Assembly: GCA_016791285.1 (NCBI GenBank) | Contig: JAEUMX010000046.1 | Span: 1 to 11,395, forward strand | From: Burkholderiales bacterium | Lineage (GTDB): Bacteria > Pseudomonadota > Gammaproteobacteria > Burkholderiales > JAEUMW01 | Length of the DNA: 11,395 nucleotides | Direction of reading: 5' to 3' | Shown: piece by piece, positions 1 through 6,934 of the stretch | Position numbering within the stretch: the first letter of the stretch is position 1 | Layout: each line of letters starts with the position of its first letter | Notes under the pieces: model-generated | What the model was told of the DNA's origin: nothing | Databases searched by the model: none | The model's input: only the letters and a program-made list of their open reading frames with translations | Program-made: the position numbers and the translations under genes

Positions 1-107
1 AGGAAACGCTAGACCGCCGGCCCGTGCTCATGGGTCGCTTCAGCGAGCTCGAAGAGCGCGTCGCGGCGCTGGAGCGGCGCATCCAAGAGTTGACCCGCAA
101 GGCGTGA
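1..107 (+). CDS. 3' end of an unrecognised gene with a coiled-coil C-terminus (partial)
   Basis: The frame is open from the left edge (first whole codon at 3) to a TGA at 105-107. The last 34 residues include a charged heptad-like stretch, with the core ELEERVAALERRIQEL, typical of a short C-terminal coiled coil, so oligomerisation or partner binding is likely. No domain is visible and I do not recognise the family. The stop overlaps a GTG start of the next small ORF (GTGA), which suggests translational coupling. An internal ATG at 30 could make a 25-residue ORF, but the frame continues upstream of it, so a truncated longer gene is the simpler reading. Function unknown. Confidence 0.5.
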   Translation, partial: ETLDRRPVLMGRFSELEERVAALERRIQELTRKA

Positions 108-274
108 CCCGCAGGCCGTCCCCGGCGCAGCGCAGGTGGAACCGGCCGACGGCCATGGAATTCGCCGCAGCGCAGCGTAAGGCACTCGATCGTGGCGCGC
201 CTCCTGATGTAGTCCGCGATCCTGACTCCATGCGCAGGTGGTACAGGGAGCAGGCTCGCCGGCGGGGGCGGTAG
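104..274 (+). CDS. Small basic hypothetical protein (56 aa)
   Basis: A GTG at 104 overlaps the stop of the preceding gene and opens a 56-codon frame ending in TAG at 272-274. An internal ATG at 155 would give 39 residues. The product is rich in Arg and ends in a basic helix-like segment (MRRWYREQARRRGR). No known domain is visible. Support for it being real comes from the GTGA overlap with the upstream frame and from the intrinsic terminator that starts 26 nt after its stop. Codons such as AGG, CGT, GTA and CCT are commoner here than in the housekeeping genes to the right, hinting at different ancestry. Such small basic ORFs beside a tRNA often belong to phage or island cargo, but that is inference only. 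Confidence 0.4.
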   Translation: MTRRPSPAQRRWNRPTAMEFAAAQRKALDRGAPPDVVRDPDSMRRWYREQARRRGR

Positions 275-299
275 GTAACGCTCGCATCATCGACCATCG

Positions 300-325
300 A
301 AGCCCCGGCAAGTCCGGGGCTTTTT
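300..325 (+). terminator. Rho-independent terminator
   Basis: A perfect stem, AAGCCCCGG with CCGGGGCTT (300-308 and 314-322), encloses the five-base loop CAAGT. The run of T at 321-325 partly belongs to the stem and provides the U tract. It sits 26 nt after the stop of the small ORF at 104-274 and so closes the left-edge transcription unit. Read from the minus strand it lacks a proper U tract, so it is a weaker candidate for ending the tRNA transcript. Confidence 0.85.
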
Positions 326-397
326 CGTGTCTGGTTCGCCAGCGGTTAGCCTGCTGTGTGGTGTCCGCTCCGGCCTATGCGTAAGTCCTTGTTTTTC

Positions 398-472
398 TGG
401 TGGCGAATGAGGGATTCGAACCCCCGACCAAAGGATTATGATTCCTCTGCTCTACCGCTGAGCTAATTCGCC
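398..472 (-). tRNA. tRNA with anticodon CAU, elongator Met (or Ile2)
   Basis: The minus strand folds as a full cloverleaf. The acceptor stem GGCGAAT/ATTCGCC has seven perfect pairs. The D stem is GCTC/GAGC with a short loop, and the anticodon stem is GAGGA/TCCTT around the loop ATCATAA. The T stem is GGGGG/CCCTC with the loop TTCGAAT. Discriminator A and an encoded CCA (398-400) complete it. The anticodon CAT lies at 440-438. It is not the initiator: base 1 pairs with base 72, and the anticodon stem lacks the three consecutive G-C pairs. A CAU tRNA may also be the Ile tRNA whose C34 is converted to lysidine by TilS, and the gene sequence alone does not settle this. Its 3' end faces the left edge of the window. 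Confidence 0.93.
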
Positions 473-700
473 ACTTGCCGGAGCCGGCGGGCGCGCTGCG
501 ATGCCCGCGGCGCGTGCGAAACAAGGCCGTGGAGGGTAATGACCCGGTACGACCCTGTCAAGGCGGACCGGGGCCGGGGCGGTCGCACTGCGCTCCCCAC
601 AAAGCGATCGACCCGCGGTCTGCACCGGGAGCGGAGCCGGACGTTCTCTTTGCATCTTGCGGGCGAGGCCCGTCCTGCCGGATCATCACGAACCACTTCC

Positions 701-707
701 AAGGAGG
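701..707 (+). promoter_or_regulatory. Strong ribosome binding site of gltA
   Basis: AAGGAGG, a near-perfect Shine-Dalgarno sequence, lies 8 nt before the ATG at 716. It fixes the citrate synthase start there rather than at upstream ATG or GTG codons of the same open frame, such as 539, which would add residues with no family resemblance. The 243 nt between the tRNA (472) and this start holds no credible gene. The gltA promoter must lie there, but I could not pick out a convincing -35/-10 pair. Confidence 0.85.
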
Positions 708-715
708 CAGGGCAC

Positions 716-2050
716 ATGGGGCGCAAACTTCCCGATCTCGAACTCGTCGGGCCGGTCACGGGCGACAAGGTGACGCTCACCTTTCACGCCGACGGCAAGC
801 AGTACGATCTGCCTGTCCTCGGCGGTACCCACGGCCCCAAGGTCATCGACGTGCGGCGTCTGTACGCGGAGACGGGGTACTTCACCTACGATCCGGGATT
901 CATGTCGACCGCGAGCTGCGATTCGGCGATCACCTACATCGATGGCGAGCGCGGGGTGCTGCTGCATCGCGGATATCCGATCGAGGATCTGGCCGCCCAA
1001 GCCGGCTTTCTCGAAGTCTGCTACCTGCTGCTCGACGGCAAGCTGCCGAACCGCGCAGAGCTCCAGGCATTCGAGAACGTGATCAGCCATCACAACATGG
1101 TGCACGAGCAGTTCAAGCGGTTCCTCGAAGGCTATCGCCGCGATGCGCATCCGATGGCAGTCATGGTCGGCACCGTCGGCGCGTTGAGCGCCTTCTACCA
1201 CGACCGGCTCAATATCAAGGACCCCGAAGCGCGGATGGTGGCCACTCACCGCATCGTCGCCAAGATGCCGACGATCTGCGCCATGGCCTTCAAGTACTCG
1301 ATCGGACAGCCGTTCATGTTTCCCCGCAACGAGCTCGACTACGCCTCGAACTTCCTCCACATGTGCTTCGGCGTGCCGTGCGAACAGTATGCGGTCCGGC
1401 CGGTGCTGGCGCGGGCCATGAATCGTTTCCTGGTGCTGCATGCCGACCACGAGCAGAACGCGTCGACCTCGACCGTTCGCATCGCCGGGTCGAGCCATGC
1501 CAATCCCTACGCCTGCGTCGCGGCAGGCATCGCGGCGCTCTGGGGACCGGACCATGGCGGCGCCAACGAGGCGGTGATAAACATGCTGCGCGAGATCGGG
1601 ACCAAGGATCGGGTGCCGGGCTACATCAAGCGCGCGAAGGACAAGAACGACCCGTTCCGCCTGACCGGCTTCGGTCACCGGGTCTACAAGAACTACGACC
1701 CGCGCGCGGCGATCCTGCGCGAATCCTGCCACGAGGTTCTGACGGAGCTCGACAAGCGGGACGAGCCGCTGTTCGAGCTTGCGCTCGAGCTCGAGCGCAT
1801 CGCTCTGGAAGACGAATACTTCATCCAGCGCAAGCTCTTCCCGAACGTCGACTTCTACTCCGGCATCATGCTGCGGGCGATGGGCTTCCCGACAGAGATG
1901 TTCCCGCCGCTATTCGCGCTCGGGCGCACGATCGGCTGGATCTCGCAGTGGAAGGAGATGATCGAGGCGCCGGATCAGCACATCGGCCGCCCGCGGCAGC
2001 GTTACGTCGGCGAGAGCATCCGGCCCTACGTCCCGCTCGCGCAGCGGTGA
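716..2050 (+). CDS. gltA: Citrate synthase (type II, hexameric family)
   Basis: The 444-residue product condenses oxaloacetate and acetyl-CoA to citrate at the entry of the TCA cycle, in the cytosol. It aligns by eye with E. coli GltA (427 aa) along its whole length. Shared blocks are the N-terminal beta-rich region, [17 protein letters not shown] (62-78), [10 protein letters not shown] (141-150), YSIGQPF (194-200), [14 protein letters not shown] (242-255), [10 protein letters not shown] (277-286), [14 protein letters not shown] (318-331) and PNVDFYSG (376-383). The catalytic triad is expected at H280, H321 and D379. The start at 716 is set by AAGGAGG at 701-707. It heads a compact plus-strand gene set, with the next start only 4 nt after its stop. 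Family members in Gram-negatives are often NADH-inhibited, but that cannot be read from the sequence. Confidence 0.97.
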   Translation: MGRKLPDLELVGPVTGDKVTLTFHADGKQYDLPVLGGTHGPKVIDVRRLYAETGYFTYDPGFMSTASCDSAITYIDGERGVLLHRGYPIEDLAAQAGFLEVCYLLLDGKLPNRAELQAFENVISHHNMVHEQFKRFLEGYRRDAHPMAVMVGTVGALSAFYHDRLNIKDPEARMVATHRIVAKMPTICAMAFKYSIGQPFMFPRNELDYASNFLHMCFGVPCEQYAVRPVLARAMNRFLVLHADHEQNASTSTVRIAGSSHANPYACVAAGIAALWGPDHGGANEAVINMLREIGTKDRVPGYIKRAKDKNDPFRLTGFGHRVYKNYDPRAAILRESCHEVLTELDKRDEPLFELALELERIALEDEYFIQRKLFPNVDFYSGIMLRAMGFPTEMFPPLFALGRTIGWISQWKEMIEAPDQHIGRPRQRYVGESIRPYVPLAQR

Positions 2051-2054
2051 GGCG

Positions 2055-3065
2055 ATGAAGATCTGTGTGGTGGGCGCCGGCTCCATCGGCGGCATGCTCG
2101 GTGTGAAGCTCGCCTTGGCGGGCGAAGACGTCACCCTCATCGCGCGCGGTCCACACCTTGCCGCAATCCGGGCCAACGGCCTCAAGCTCGTCGGCCACGA
2201 CGGCAGCGAGCAGGTCGCGCGCAACGTGCAAGCCACCAGCAGCATGGCCGAGGCGGGCGCGCAGGACGTCGTGATCCTCGGCATGAAGGCGCAGCAGCTG
2301 CCGCCGGTGGCCGCCGACCTCAAGGCGATGTTCGGTCCGGAGACGGTCGTGGTGCCGACTCAGAACGGCGTCCCGTTCTGGTATTTCCAGAAGCACGGCG
2401 GGGAGCTCGACGGGCGCATCGTCGAGTCGGTGGACCCGGGCGGGGTGTGCGTTGCGAACATCGAGAAGGAGCGCATCGTCGGCTGCGTCGTCTATCCCGC
2501 GGCCGAGATCGCGGCGCCTGGCGTGATCCATGTGATCGAGGGCGACCGCTTTCCGATCGGCGAGCTGGACGGCGCCGAAACCGAGCGCGCGCAGCGCATC
2601 TCGGACGCCTTCATCCGTGCCGGCTACAAGTCCCCGATCCTGCCCAACATTCGCGCCGAGATGTGGCTCAAGCTCTGGGGCAACCTCACCTTCAACCCCA
2701 TCAGCGCGCTCAGTCACTCGACGCTGGTCGACATCTGCCAGTTTCCGCTTTCGCGCGACCTCGCGGCCAAGATGATGACCGAGGCGCAGACCATCGCCAA
2801 CAAGCTCGGGATCCAGTTCCGCGTGCCGCTGGAGAAGCGCATCGCCGGCGCCGAAAAGGTCGGCAAACACAAGACCTCGATGCTGCAGGACGTGGAGGTC
2901 GGCCGGGTCCTCGAGGTCGACGCGCTGGTCGGCGCGGTGGTCGAGCTCGGACGCATGACCGGCACGCCCACGCCGCACATCGATGCGGTCTACGCCCTGA
3001 CCAAGCTGCTCGACCGGACGATGCAGGAGGAGAAGGTTCTCGTCCGGGCCCAGCCGCGTACCTGA
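2055..3065 (+). CDS. panE: 2-dehydropantoate 2-reductase (PanE/ApbA family)
   Basis: This 336-residue protein has the PanE layout. An N-terminal Rossmann fold carries the nucleotide motif GAGSIGG (7-13), with R31 placed as expected for the NADPH phosphate. The helical C-terminal domain carries the catalytic lysine K206 in MWLKLWGNLTFNP (K206, N210, N214). The substrate-binding block SMLQDVEVGRVLEVD (275-289) holds S275, D279 and E287. By family knowledge it would reduce ketopantoate to pantoate with NADPH in coenzyme A synthesis. It is somewhat longer than E. coli PanE (about 303 aa), and many genomes carry paralogues with other 2-keto acid substrates, so the substrate is not certain. It starts 4 nt after gltA, with GAGG inside the gltA stop region as a closely spaced binding site. 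Its TGA overlaps the next ATG (TGATG). Confidence 0.85.
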   Translation: MKICVVGAGSIGGMLGVKLALAGEDVTLIARGPHLAAIRANGLKLVGHDGSEQVARNVQATSSMAEAGAQDVVILGMKAQQLPPVAADLKAMFGPETVVVPTQNGVPFWYFQKHGGELDGRIVESVDPGGVCVANIEKERIVGCVVYPAAEIAAPGVIHVIEGDRFPIGELDGAETERAQRISDAFIRAGYKSPILPNIRAEMWLKLWGNLTFNPISALSHSTLVDICQFPLSRDLAAKMMTEAQTIANKLGIQFRVPLEKRIAGAEKVGKHKTSMLQDVEVGRVLEVDALVGAVVELGRMTGTPTPHIDAVYALTKLLDRTMQEEKVLVRAQPRT

Positions 3066-4231
3066 TGGTCGACTTCGATGTCGTGATCGTCGGCGCCGGC
3101 TTGGTCGGCGCGAGCCTTGCCGCGAGCCTGCGCGGCAGCGGGTTGCGGGTTGCCGTTGTCGAGCCGGCAGCGCCGCGCAGGATCGAGAGCGATGCCTGGG
3201 ACAGCCGCATCTACGCCATCAGCCCGGGCTCGGTCGCGTTCCTGGAAGCCAGCGGCGCCTGGCAGCGGCTGGACGCGACCCGCGTCGCACCGGTGCTCGA
3301 CATGCACGTCTGGGGGGATGACGGGGCGTCCCGACTCGACTTCAGCAGCCTCGATGCCGGGCGCACGGCGCTTGCCTCGATCGTCGAGGGCTCACGGTTG
3401 CAGGCCGCCCTCTGGCAGACGCTTGCGGCCGACGAGGAGATCGCGCTGCGGTGTCCGGCGTCGTGTGCATCGATCACCTGGTTGGACGACAGGGCGGAGA
3501 TCGCCTTGCAGGACGGCGAGCGCCTGCGCACCAGGCTCGTCGTGGGCGCGGACGGGGCGCAGTCCTGGGTCCGCGAGCAGGCGCGGATCGTGGCCGCCAC
3601 GCACGCCTACGGCCAGCTGGGGGTGGTCGCGAATTTCGACTGCGCGAGACCCCATGGCGGTGTTGCGCGCCAGTGGTTCCGCTCCGACGGCGTGCTCGCC
3701 CTGTTGCCGATGCCCGGCAACCGCGTGTCGATGGTGTGGTCTACATGGGATGCGCCGGGGCGGACGCTGGTCGCGCTCGCGGGCGAAGCGCTGTGCGCGC
3801 AGGTGCAGGAGGCGAGCCACGATGCGGTGGGTGAGCTGTCGCTCATTACGCCCGCTGCGGCGTTCCCCTTGCGCCGCATCAAGGTCGAGCGGCTGATCGC
3901 GCCGCGGGTGGCACTCATCGGAGACGCGGCACATGTCGTGCATCCGCTTGCCGGCCAGGGCGTCAATCTCGGCTTTCGGGATGCGCGGGAGCTTGCCGCC
4001 GTGCTGCGCGGCCGCGCCCCCGCGTCCGACTGCGGCGCGCTGCCGCTCCTGCGCCGTTTCGAGCGCGCCCGCAGCGAGGATATTCTCTCCATGATGCTGA
4101 CTACCGACGCACTGCAAAAGCTGTTCAACACCGATCTGCCGGCGCTGGCGGCGGTTCGCAACTGGGGTTTGCGACTGACCGGGCGTCTCGGTCCGGTGCG
4201 CACCCTTCTGACCCAACACGCCGTCGGTTAG
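3065..4231 (+). CDS. UbiH/UbiF/COQ6-family FAD-dependent hydroxylase
   Basis: This 388-residue flavoprotein monooxygenase has the three family motifs. They are the dinucleotide fold GAGLVGA (10-16), the DG motif GADGAQSWVR (161-170), and the GD/UbiH signature GDAAHVVHPLAGQGVNLGF (286-304) with its HPLAGQGxNxGxxDA pattern. The family hydroxylates the aromatic ring of ubiquinone precursors at the inner membrane, using O2, FAD and NAD(P)H. UbiH, UbiF, UbiI, UbiL and UbiM act at different ring positions and cannot be separated by eye, so no symbol is given. The ATG at 3065 overlaps the upstream TGA and has no clear Shine-Dalgarno sequence, so translational coupling is likely. Downstream dsbC follows after 32 nt, a pairing I associate with betaproteobacteria. 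Confidence 0.88.
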   Translation: MVDFDVVIVGAGLVGASLAASLRGSGLRVAVVEPAAPRRIESDAWDSRIYAISPGSVAFLEASGAWQRLDATRVAPVLDMHVWGDDGASRLDFSSLDAGRTALASIVEGSRLQAALWQTLAADEEIALRCPASCASITWLDDRAEIALQDGERLRTRLVVGADGAQSWVREQARIVAATHAYGQLGVVANFDCARPHGGVARQWFRSDGVLALLPMPGNRVSMVWSTWDAPGRTLVALAGEALCAQVQEASHDAVGELSLITPAAAFPLRRIKVERLIAPRVALIGDAAHVVHPLAGQGVNLGFRDARELAAVLRGRAPASDCGALPLLRRFERARSEDILSMMLTTDALQKLFNTDLPALAAVRNWGLRLTGRLGPVRTLLTQHAVG

Positions 4232-4263
4232 CTGTACGACCGCGATAACCCGGAATCCACACC

Positions 4264-5010
4264 ATGCCAAGAAAGCTCGTCTCCCTCATCGCTGCGGTCT
4301 GCCTGCTCGCGAGCGGTCCCACCTTCGCCAACGAGGCGCTCAAGAAGACGTTGCAGGCGAAGGTGCCGCAGCTTTCGATCGACAGCGTGAACAAGTCGCC
4401 GCTGCCAGGCTTGTACGAGGTCGTCGCAAACGGCGCCATCTTCTACGCGGACGAGAAGGGCCAGTATCTGATCGTCGCCGAGCGGGTGCTCGACCTGAAT
4501 GCCAAGAAGGACATCCTCGAGGAGCGGATGAACCGGCTGACCGGAATCCGGTTCGACACGCTGCCGCTCGACATGGCGTTCAAGAACGTGAAGGGCAATG
4601 GCAAGCGCCGCCTCGCGGTGTTTTCCGATCCCGACTGTCCTTACTGCCGGCGTCTCGAGCAGGACCTCACGAAGCTCGATGACGTGACCGTCTACACGTT
4701 CCTGCTGCCGATCGAGCAGCTGCACCCCGACGCGAGCGCGAAGGCGCGTGCCGTCTGGTGCTCGGCCGACCGGCAGAAGACCTGGAACGAGCTCATGCTG
4801 AACAACGTTGCCCCGGCCGGGACCAAGGCGTGCGAAAACCCGCTCGACAAGATCGCCGCGTTCGCGCAGCAGAAGCGGATCAACGCCACCCCGACCATGT
4901 TCCTCGCGGACGGCACCCGGGTCTCCGGTGCCAAGTCGGCGGGCGACATCGACCGGCTGCTGAACGAGGCCGAGGCGCGCTGCACCAAGGAAGGCAAGGC
5001 GGTCTGCTAA
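4264..5010 (+). CDS. dsbC: Periplasmic thiol:disulfide interchange protein DsbC
   Basis: The 248-residue precursor begins with a signal peptide (MPRK, a hydrophobic core, likely cleavage after A22 in TFA-NE), so it acts in the periplasm. Residues about 24-85 correspond to the DsbC N-terminal dimerisation domain, and about 110-240 to the thioredoxin-like domain. The active site is CPYC (125-128) and the cis-proline is P210 in ATPT. C166 and C190 match the second, structural cysteine pair of E. coli DsbC. By family knowledge it shuffles wrong disulfides and is kept reduced by DsbD, which is not in this window. Unusual are C240 and C248, the latter being the very last residue. GGAA at 4252-4255 may serve as a weak ribosome binding site. 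A TonB-like gene follows after 30 nt. Confidence 0.93.
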   Translation: MPRKLVSLIAAVCLLASGPTFANEALKKTLQAKVPQLSIDSVNKSPLPGLYEVVANGAIFYADEKGQYLIVAERVLDLNAKKDILEERMNRLTGIRFDTLPLDMAFKNVKGNGKRRLAVFSDPDCPYCRRLEQDLTKLDDVTVYTFLLPIEQLHPDASAKARAVWCSADRQKTWNELMLNNVAPAGTKACENPLDKIAAFAQQKRINATPTMFLADGTRVSGAKSAGDIDRLLNEAEARCTKEGKAVC

Positions 5011-5040
5011 CGAGAGCGCCGGGGACGGACCGCCGCTGGC

Positions 5041-5709
5041 GTGCAACGCTCCGGGTCCGCTGTCTCGGCGAGCAATGCTTTGCGCCGCCTCACGGTGGCG
5101 TTGGCGCTCTCGGCGCTCCTCCACGGTGCCCTGCTCGTCGCGCCGGACGGGCACCTCACCCATCCGGTATCGGCCCCCGCGACGGTGCAGGTCCGGTTGA
5201 TCGGGGAGGCTCCGAGCGTGGCACTCGCCGTGCCGGTTGCACCGGCGCCGACCGAGGTCGCGGGAGCCGGGGTCGCGCGCGCAGCACCGAAGGAGCCACC
5301 GCTACGGAAGCCCACGACCCGGGCGCCGGGTCGGGACCCGGGCGCGCCGGAAATCCGCGGCGTGTCGCCGGCGGCGCCGGCCGTGCCGCGCGACCCGACC
5401 TGGTACAGCGCCCGGGAGCTCGATGAGTTGCCGCGACCGCTGCGGCCGATTCGCCCGCCGCGCACGACTGCTCCCGCACAGGACAGCGCACCGGGCAGAG
5501 TGGTGCTGCAGCTTGCGATCGACGAAACCGGCACCGTGACCGATGCGGCCATCGTGGACGCCGATCCGCCAGGCGCTCTCGCCGCTCGGGCGGTCGCGGC
5601 CGGGCGGGAAGCGCGGTTTCGTCCCGGCACCAAGGGTGGGCGGATCGTGAAAAGCCGCGTCCTGCTGGAGCTTACCTTCGGTGCAGGCGGCGCCAGCGCG
5701 GCGCCGTGA
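5041..5709 (+). CDS. TonB-like energy transducer protein
   Basis: The 222-residue product, starting at GTG 5041, has the TonB plan. It has a short cytoplasmic N-terminus and one membrane helix at about 15-34 carrying the S-x3-H pattern (S24, H28) matching Ser16/His20 of E. coli TonB. A Pro/Ala-rich periplasmic spacer (about 60-150) follows, then a C-terminal TonB-type fold (about 150-214) with GRVVLQLAIDETGTV (152-166) and a final strand SRVLLELTF (205-213). Just before the fold, WYSARELDELPRPLRPI (121-137) resembles the segment preceding the domain in many TonB relatives. No exbB or exbD is beside it, so it would have to use a motor encoded elsewhere or act in another envelope role. Its stop lies 3 nt from the convergent mltA stop. 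Confidence 0.75.
   Translation: MQRSGSAVSASNALRRLTVALALSALLHGALLVAPDGHLTHPVSAPATVQVRLIGEAPSVALAVPVAPAPTEVAGAGVARAAPKEPPLRKPTTRAPGRDPGAPEIRGVSPAAPAVPRDPTWYSARELDELPRPLRPIRPPRTTAPAQDSAPGRVVLQLAIDETGTVTDAAIVDADPPGALAARAVAAGREARFRPGTKGGRIVKSRVLLELTFGAGGASAAP
5688..5706. other. GC hairpin at the convergent TonB-like/mltA junction
   Basis: CGGCGCC (5688-5694) and GGCGCCG (5700-5706) form a perfect 7-bp stem around the loop AGCGC. It ends directly before the TGA of the TonB-like gene and 6 nt from the mltA stop. There is no T tract on either side, so it is not a classical intrinsic terminator. It may stabilise transcript ends or slow polymerases at this junction. In a genome this GC-rich a chance origin is quite possible. 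Confidence 0.4.
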
Positions 5710-5712
5710 GCC

Positions 5713-6879
5713 TCAGTTGGCCGGCGGTGCGACGCCGTTCGGCAGCAGCACCCACATCCGACCCTGCTGGCGCATGCGTCCCGCCTGCTTGCCCGCCTCC
5801 TCCCCGAAGCCCCAGAAGAAGTCGGCTCGCACGCCGCCCTTGATCGCACCACCTGTATCTTGCGCCAGCATGAGCCGGGCGAGGGGACGGTCGGAGCCCG
5901 GATAGGTGGTGGCGAGGAACACCGGCGCACCGAGCGGCACGGTGCGCGGATCGATCGCGAGGCTGCGACCCGCGGTGAGCGCAATGCCCAGCGCCCCGAG
6001 CGGACCGTCCGGGCCGGGCGGCAGCTCGCGGAAGAAGACGTAGCTCGCGTTGTAGTCCAGGAGCTCGCGTACCTTGGCGGGGTTCTTCCTGGCCCAGGCC
6101 TTGATGCCCGCGAGCGAGGCCTGATCGAGCGTCAGGTCGCCGCGCTCGACGAGCAGCTTGCCGATGGAGCGGTAGGGGTGACCGTTCTGGTCGGCGTAGC
6201 CCACGCGCAGGACCTCGCCGGTCTCGAGCCGGACCCGCCCCGATCCCTGCACCTGCAGGAAGAAGAGGTCGAGCGCATCGTCGGTCCAGGCGATCTCGCG
6301 ACCCGACAGCGCAGGCACCCCGGTGTCGATCTGGTTGCGATCGTAGTAGGGCACCACCTTGCGCCCCTCCAGCTTCCCGCGCAGGCGCAGTCCCTTCAAC
6401 TGCGGATACTGCTCGCCCAGATCGATCTGGATGAGATCATCGGGCACGCCGTAGATGGGGTGCCGGTAGCGTGCCGAGGCCGCGCGGCTGCCGCGAATGA
6501 GCGGCTCGTAGTAACCGGTGACGAGACCCGTCTCGGACGCGTCGGCGTTCAAGACACGCCACGGCGTGAAGTTCTGCTCGAAGTACGCGCTGACCTGCCG
6601 GCGATCGACGGGGTCAAGCGACCTGGCGCGGTCGCAGACCTGCTGCCAGCCGTCGCGGGGCTTGAGCACGCCGCAGCTCTTCAGGAGCGCAGGCCAGGCT
6701 TCCTCCACCGCGTCTGCCTGCCAGTCGGGAAGGCTCGCCCAGCGGTCCGGCACCAGCCGCGGCTTCGCTTCCGGCGCGGGTTTGGGCTCTGGCGGCGCGA
6801 CGGGTTTTGGCGCGGTGACGCATCCGGCGAGCGCGGCAGCAAGGCATGCCCCTGCGGCGAGCCGCCGGGCGACGGTCAC
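5713..6879 (-). CDS. mltA: Membrane-bound lytic murein transglycosylase A (lipoprotein)
   Basis: With the GTG start at 6879 the product has 388 residues (E. coli MltA is 365). It starts with a lipoprotein signal peptide ending in the lipobox LAGC, the lipidated cysteine being C20, so it should sit in the outer membrane. A Pro-rich linker follows (about 24-45), then the MltA domain with TGYYEP (121-126), PYYDR (177-181) and FLQVQGSGR (207-215). The C-terminal 3D domain has D310 (AIDPRTVPLG), D341 (AQDTGGAIKG, the expected catalytic Asp) and D353 (ADFFWG). By family knowledge it cleaves peptidoglycan glycan strands to 1,6-anhydro ends during wall turnover. The frame is open upstream to an ATG at 7038, but that would bury the signal peptide and overlap the divergent peptide gene. 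The start region is odd: an ATG at 6905 with an excellent ribosome binding site is one frame off. Confidence 0.93.
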   Translation of the reverse strand: MTVARRLAAGACLAAALAGCVTAPKPVAPPEPKPAPEAKPRLVPDRWASLPDWQADAVEEAWPALLKSCGVLKPRDGWQQVCDRARSLDPVDRRQVSAYFEQNFTPWRVLNADASETGLVTGYYEPLIRGSRAASARYRHPIYGVPDDLIQIDLGEQYPQLKGLRLRGKLEGRKVVPYYDRNQIDTGVPALSGREIAWTDDALDLFFLQVQGSGRVRLETGEVLRVGYADQNGHPYRSIGKLLVERGDLTLDQASLAGIKAWARKNPAKVRELLDYNASYVFFRELPPGPDGPLGALGIALTAGRSLAIDPRTVPLGAPVFLATTYPGSDRPLARLMLAQDTGGAIKGGVRADFFWGFGEEAGKQAGRMRQQGRMWVLLPNGVAPPAN

Positions 6880-6906
6880 CCCCCGGCGTGCTAACCTGCC
6901 GGCATT

Positions 6907-6915
6907 CCTCTCCTT
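6907..6915 (-). promoter_or_regulatory. Shine-Dalgarno-like AAGGAGAGG upstream of mltA
   Basis: On the minus strand AAGGAGAGG is followed by A and then ATG at 6905. That ATG reads only M-P-A-G before a TAG at 6893-6891, in a different frame from mltA. It therefore either drives a four-codon minigene ahead of the mltA GTG, or marks the original mltA start displaced by a one-base change. The site is too far (27 nt) from the GTG at 6879 to serve it directly. Confidence 0.45.
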
Positions 6916-6934
6916 GCCTGCTTTCGATCGATCG

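Noticed and set aside
686..1732. 348-codon minus-strand frame antisense to gltA
   Set aside because: Shadow of the citrate synthase frame, with no recognisable domain.
475..2058. Very long plus-strand open frame overlapping gltA in another frame
   Set aside because: It is an Arg/Ala/Pro-rich shadow with no motifs, lies over a certain citrate synthase gene, and is explained by high GC at third positions.
2447..3064. Upstream extension of the UbiH-family gene through the panE region
   Set aside because: The extension is Arg-rich shadow of PanE. The FAD motif begins at residue 10 from the ATG at 3065, as expected for a complete protein.
5860..6894. 344-codon plus-strand frame antisense to mltA
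   Set aside because: No motif or ribosome binding site; MltA on the other strand has the lipobox and the 3D-domain aspartates.
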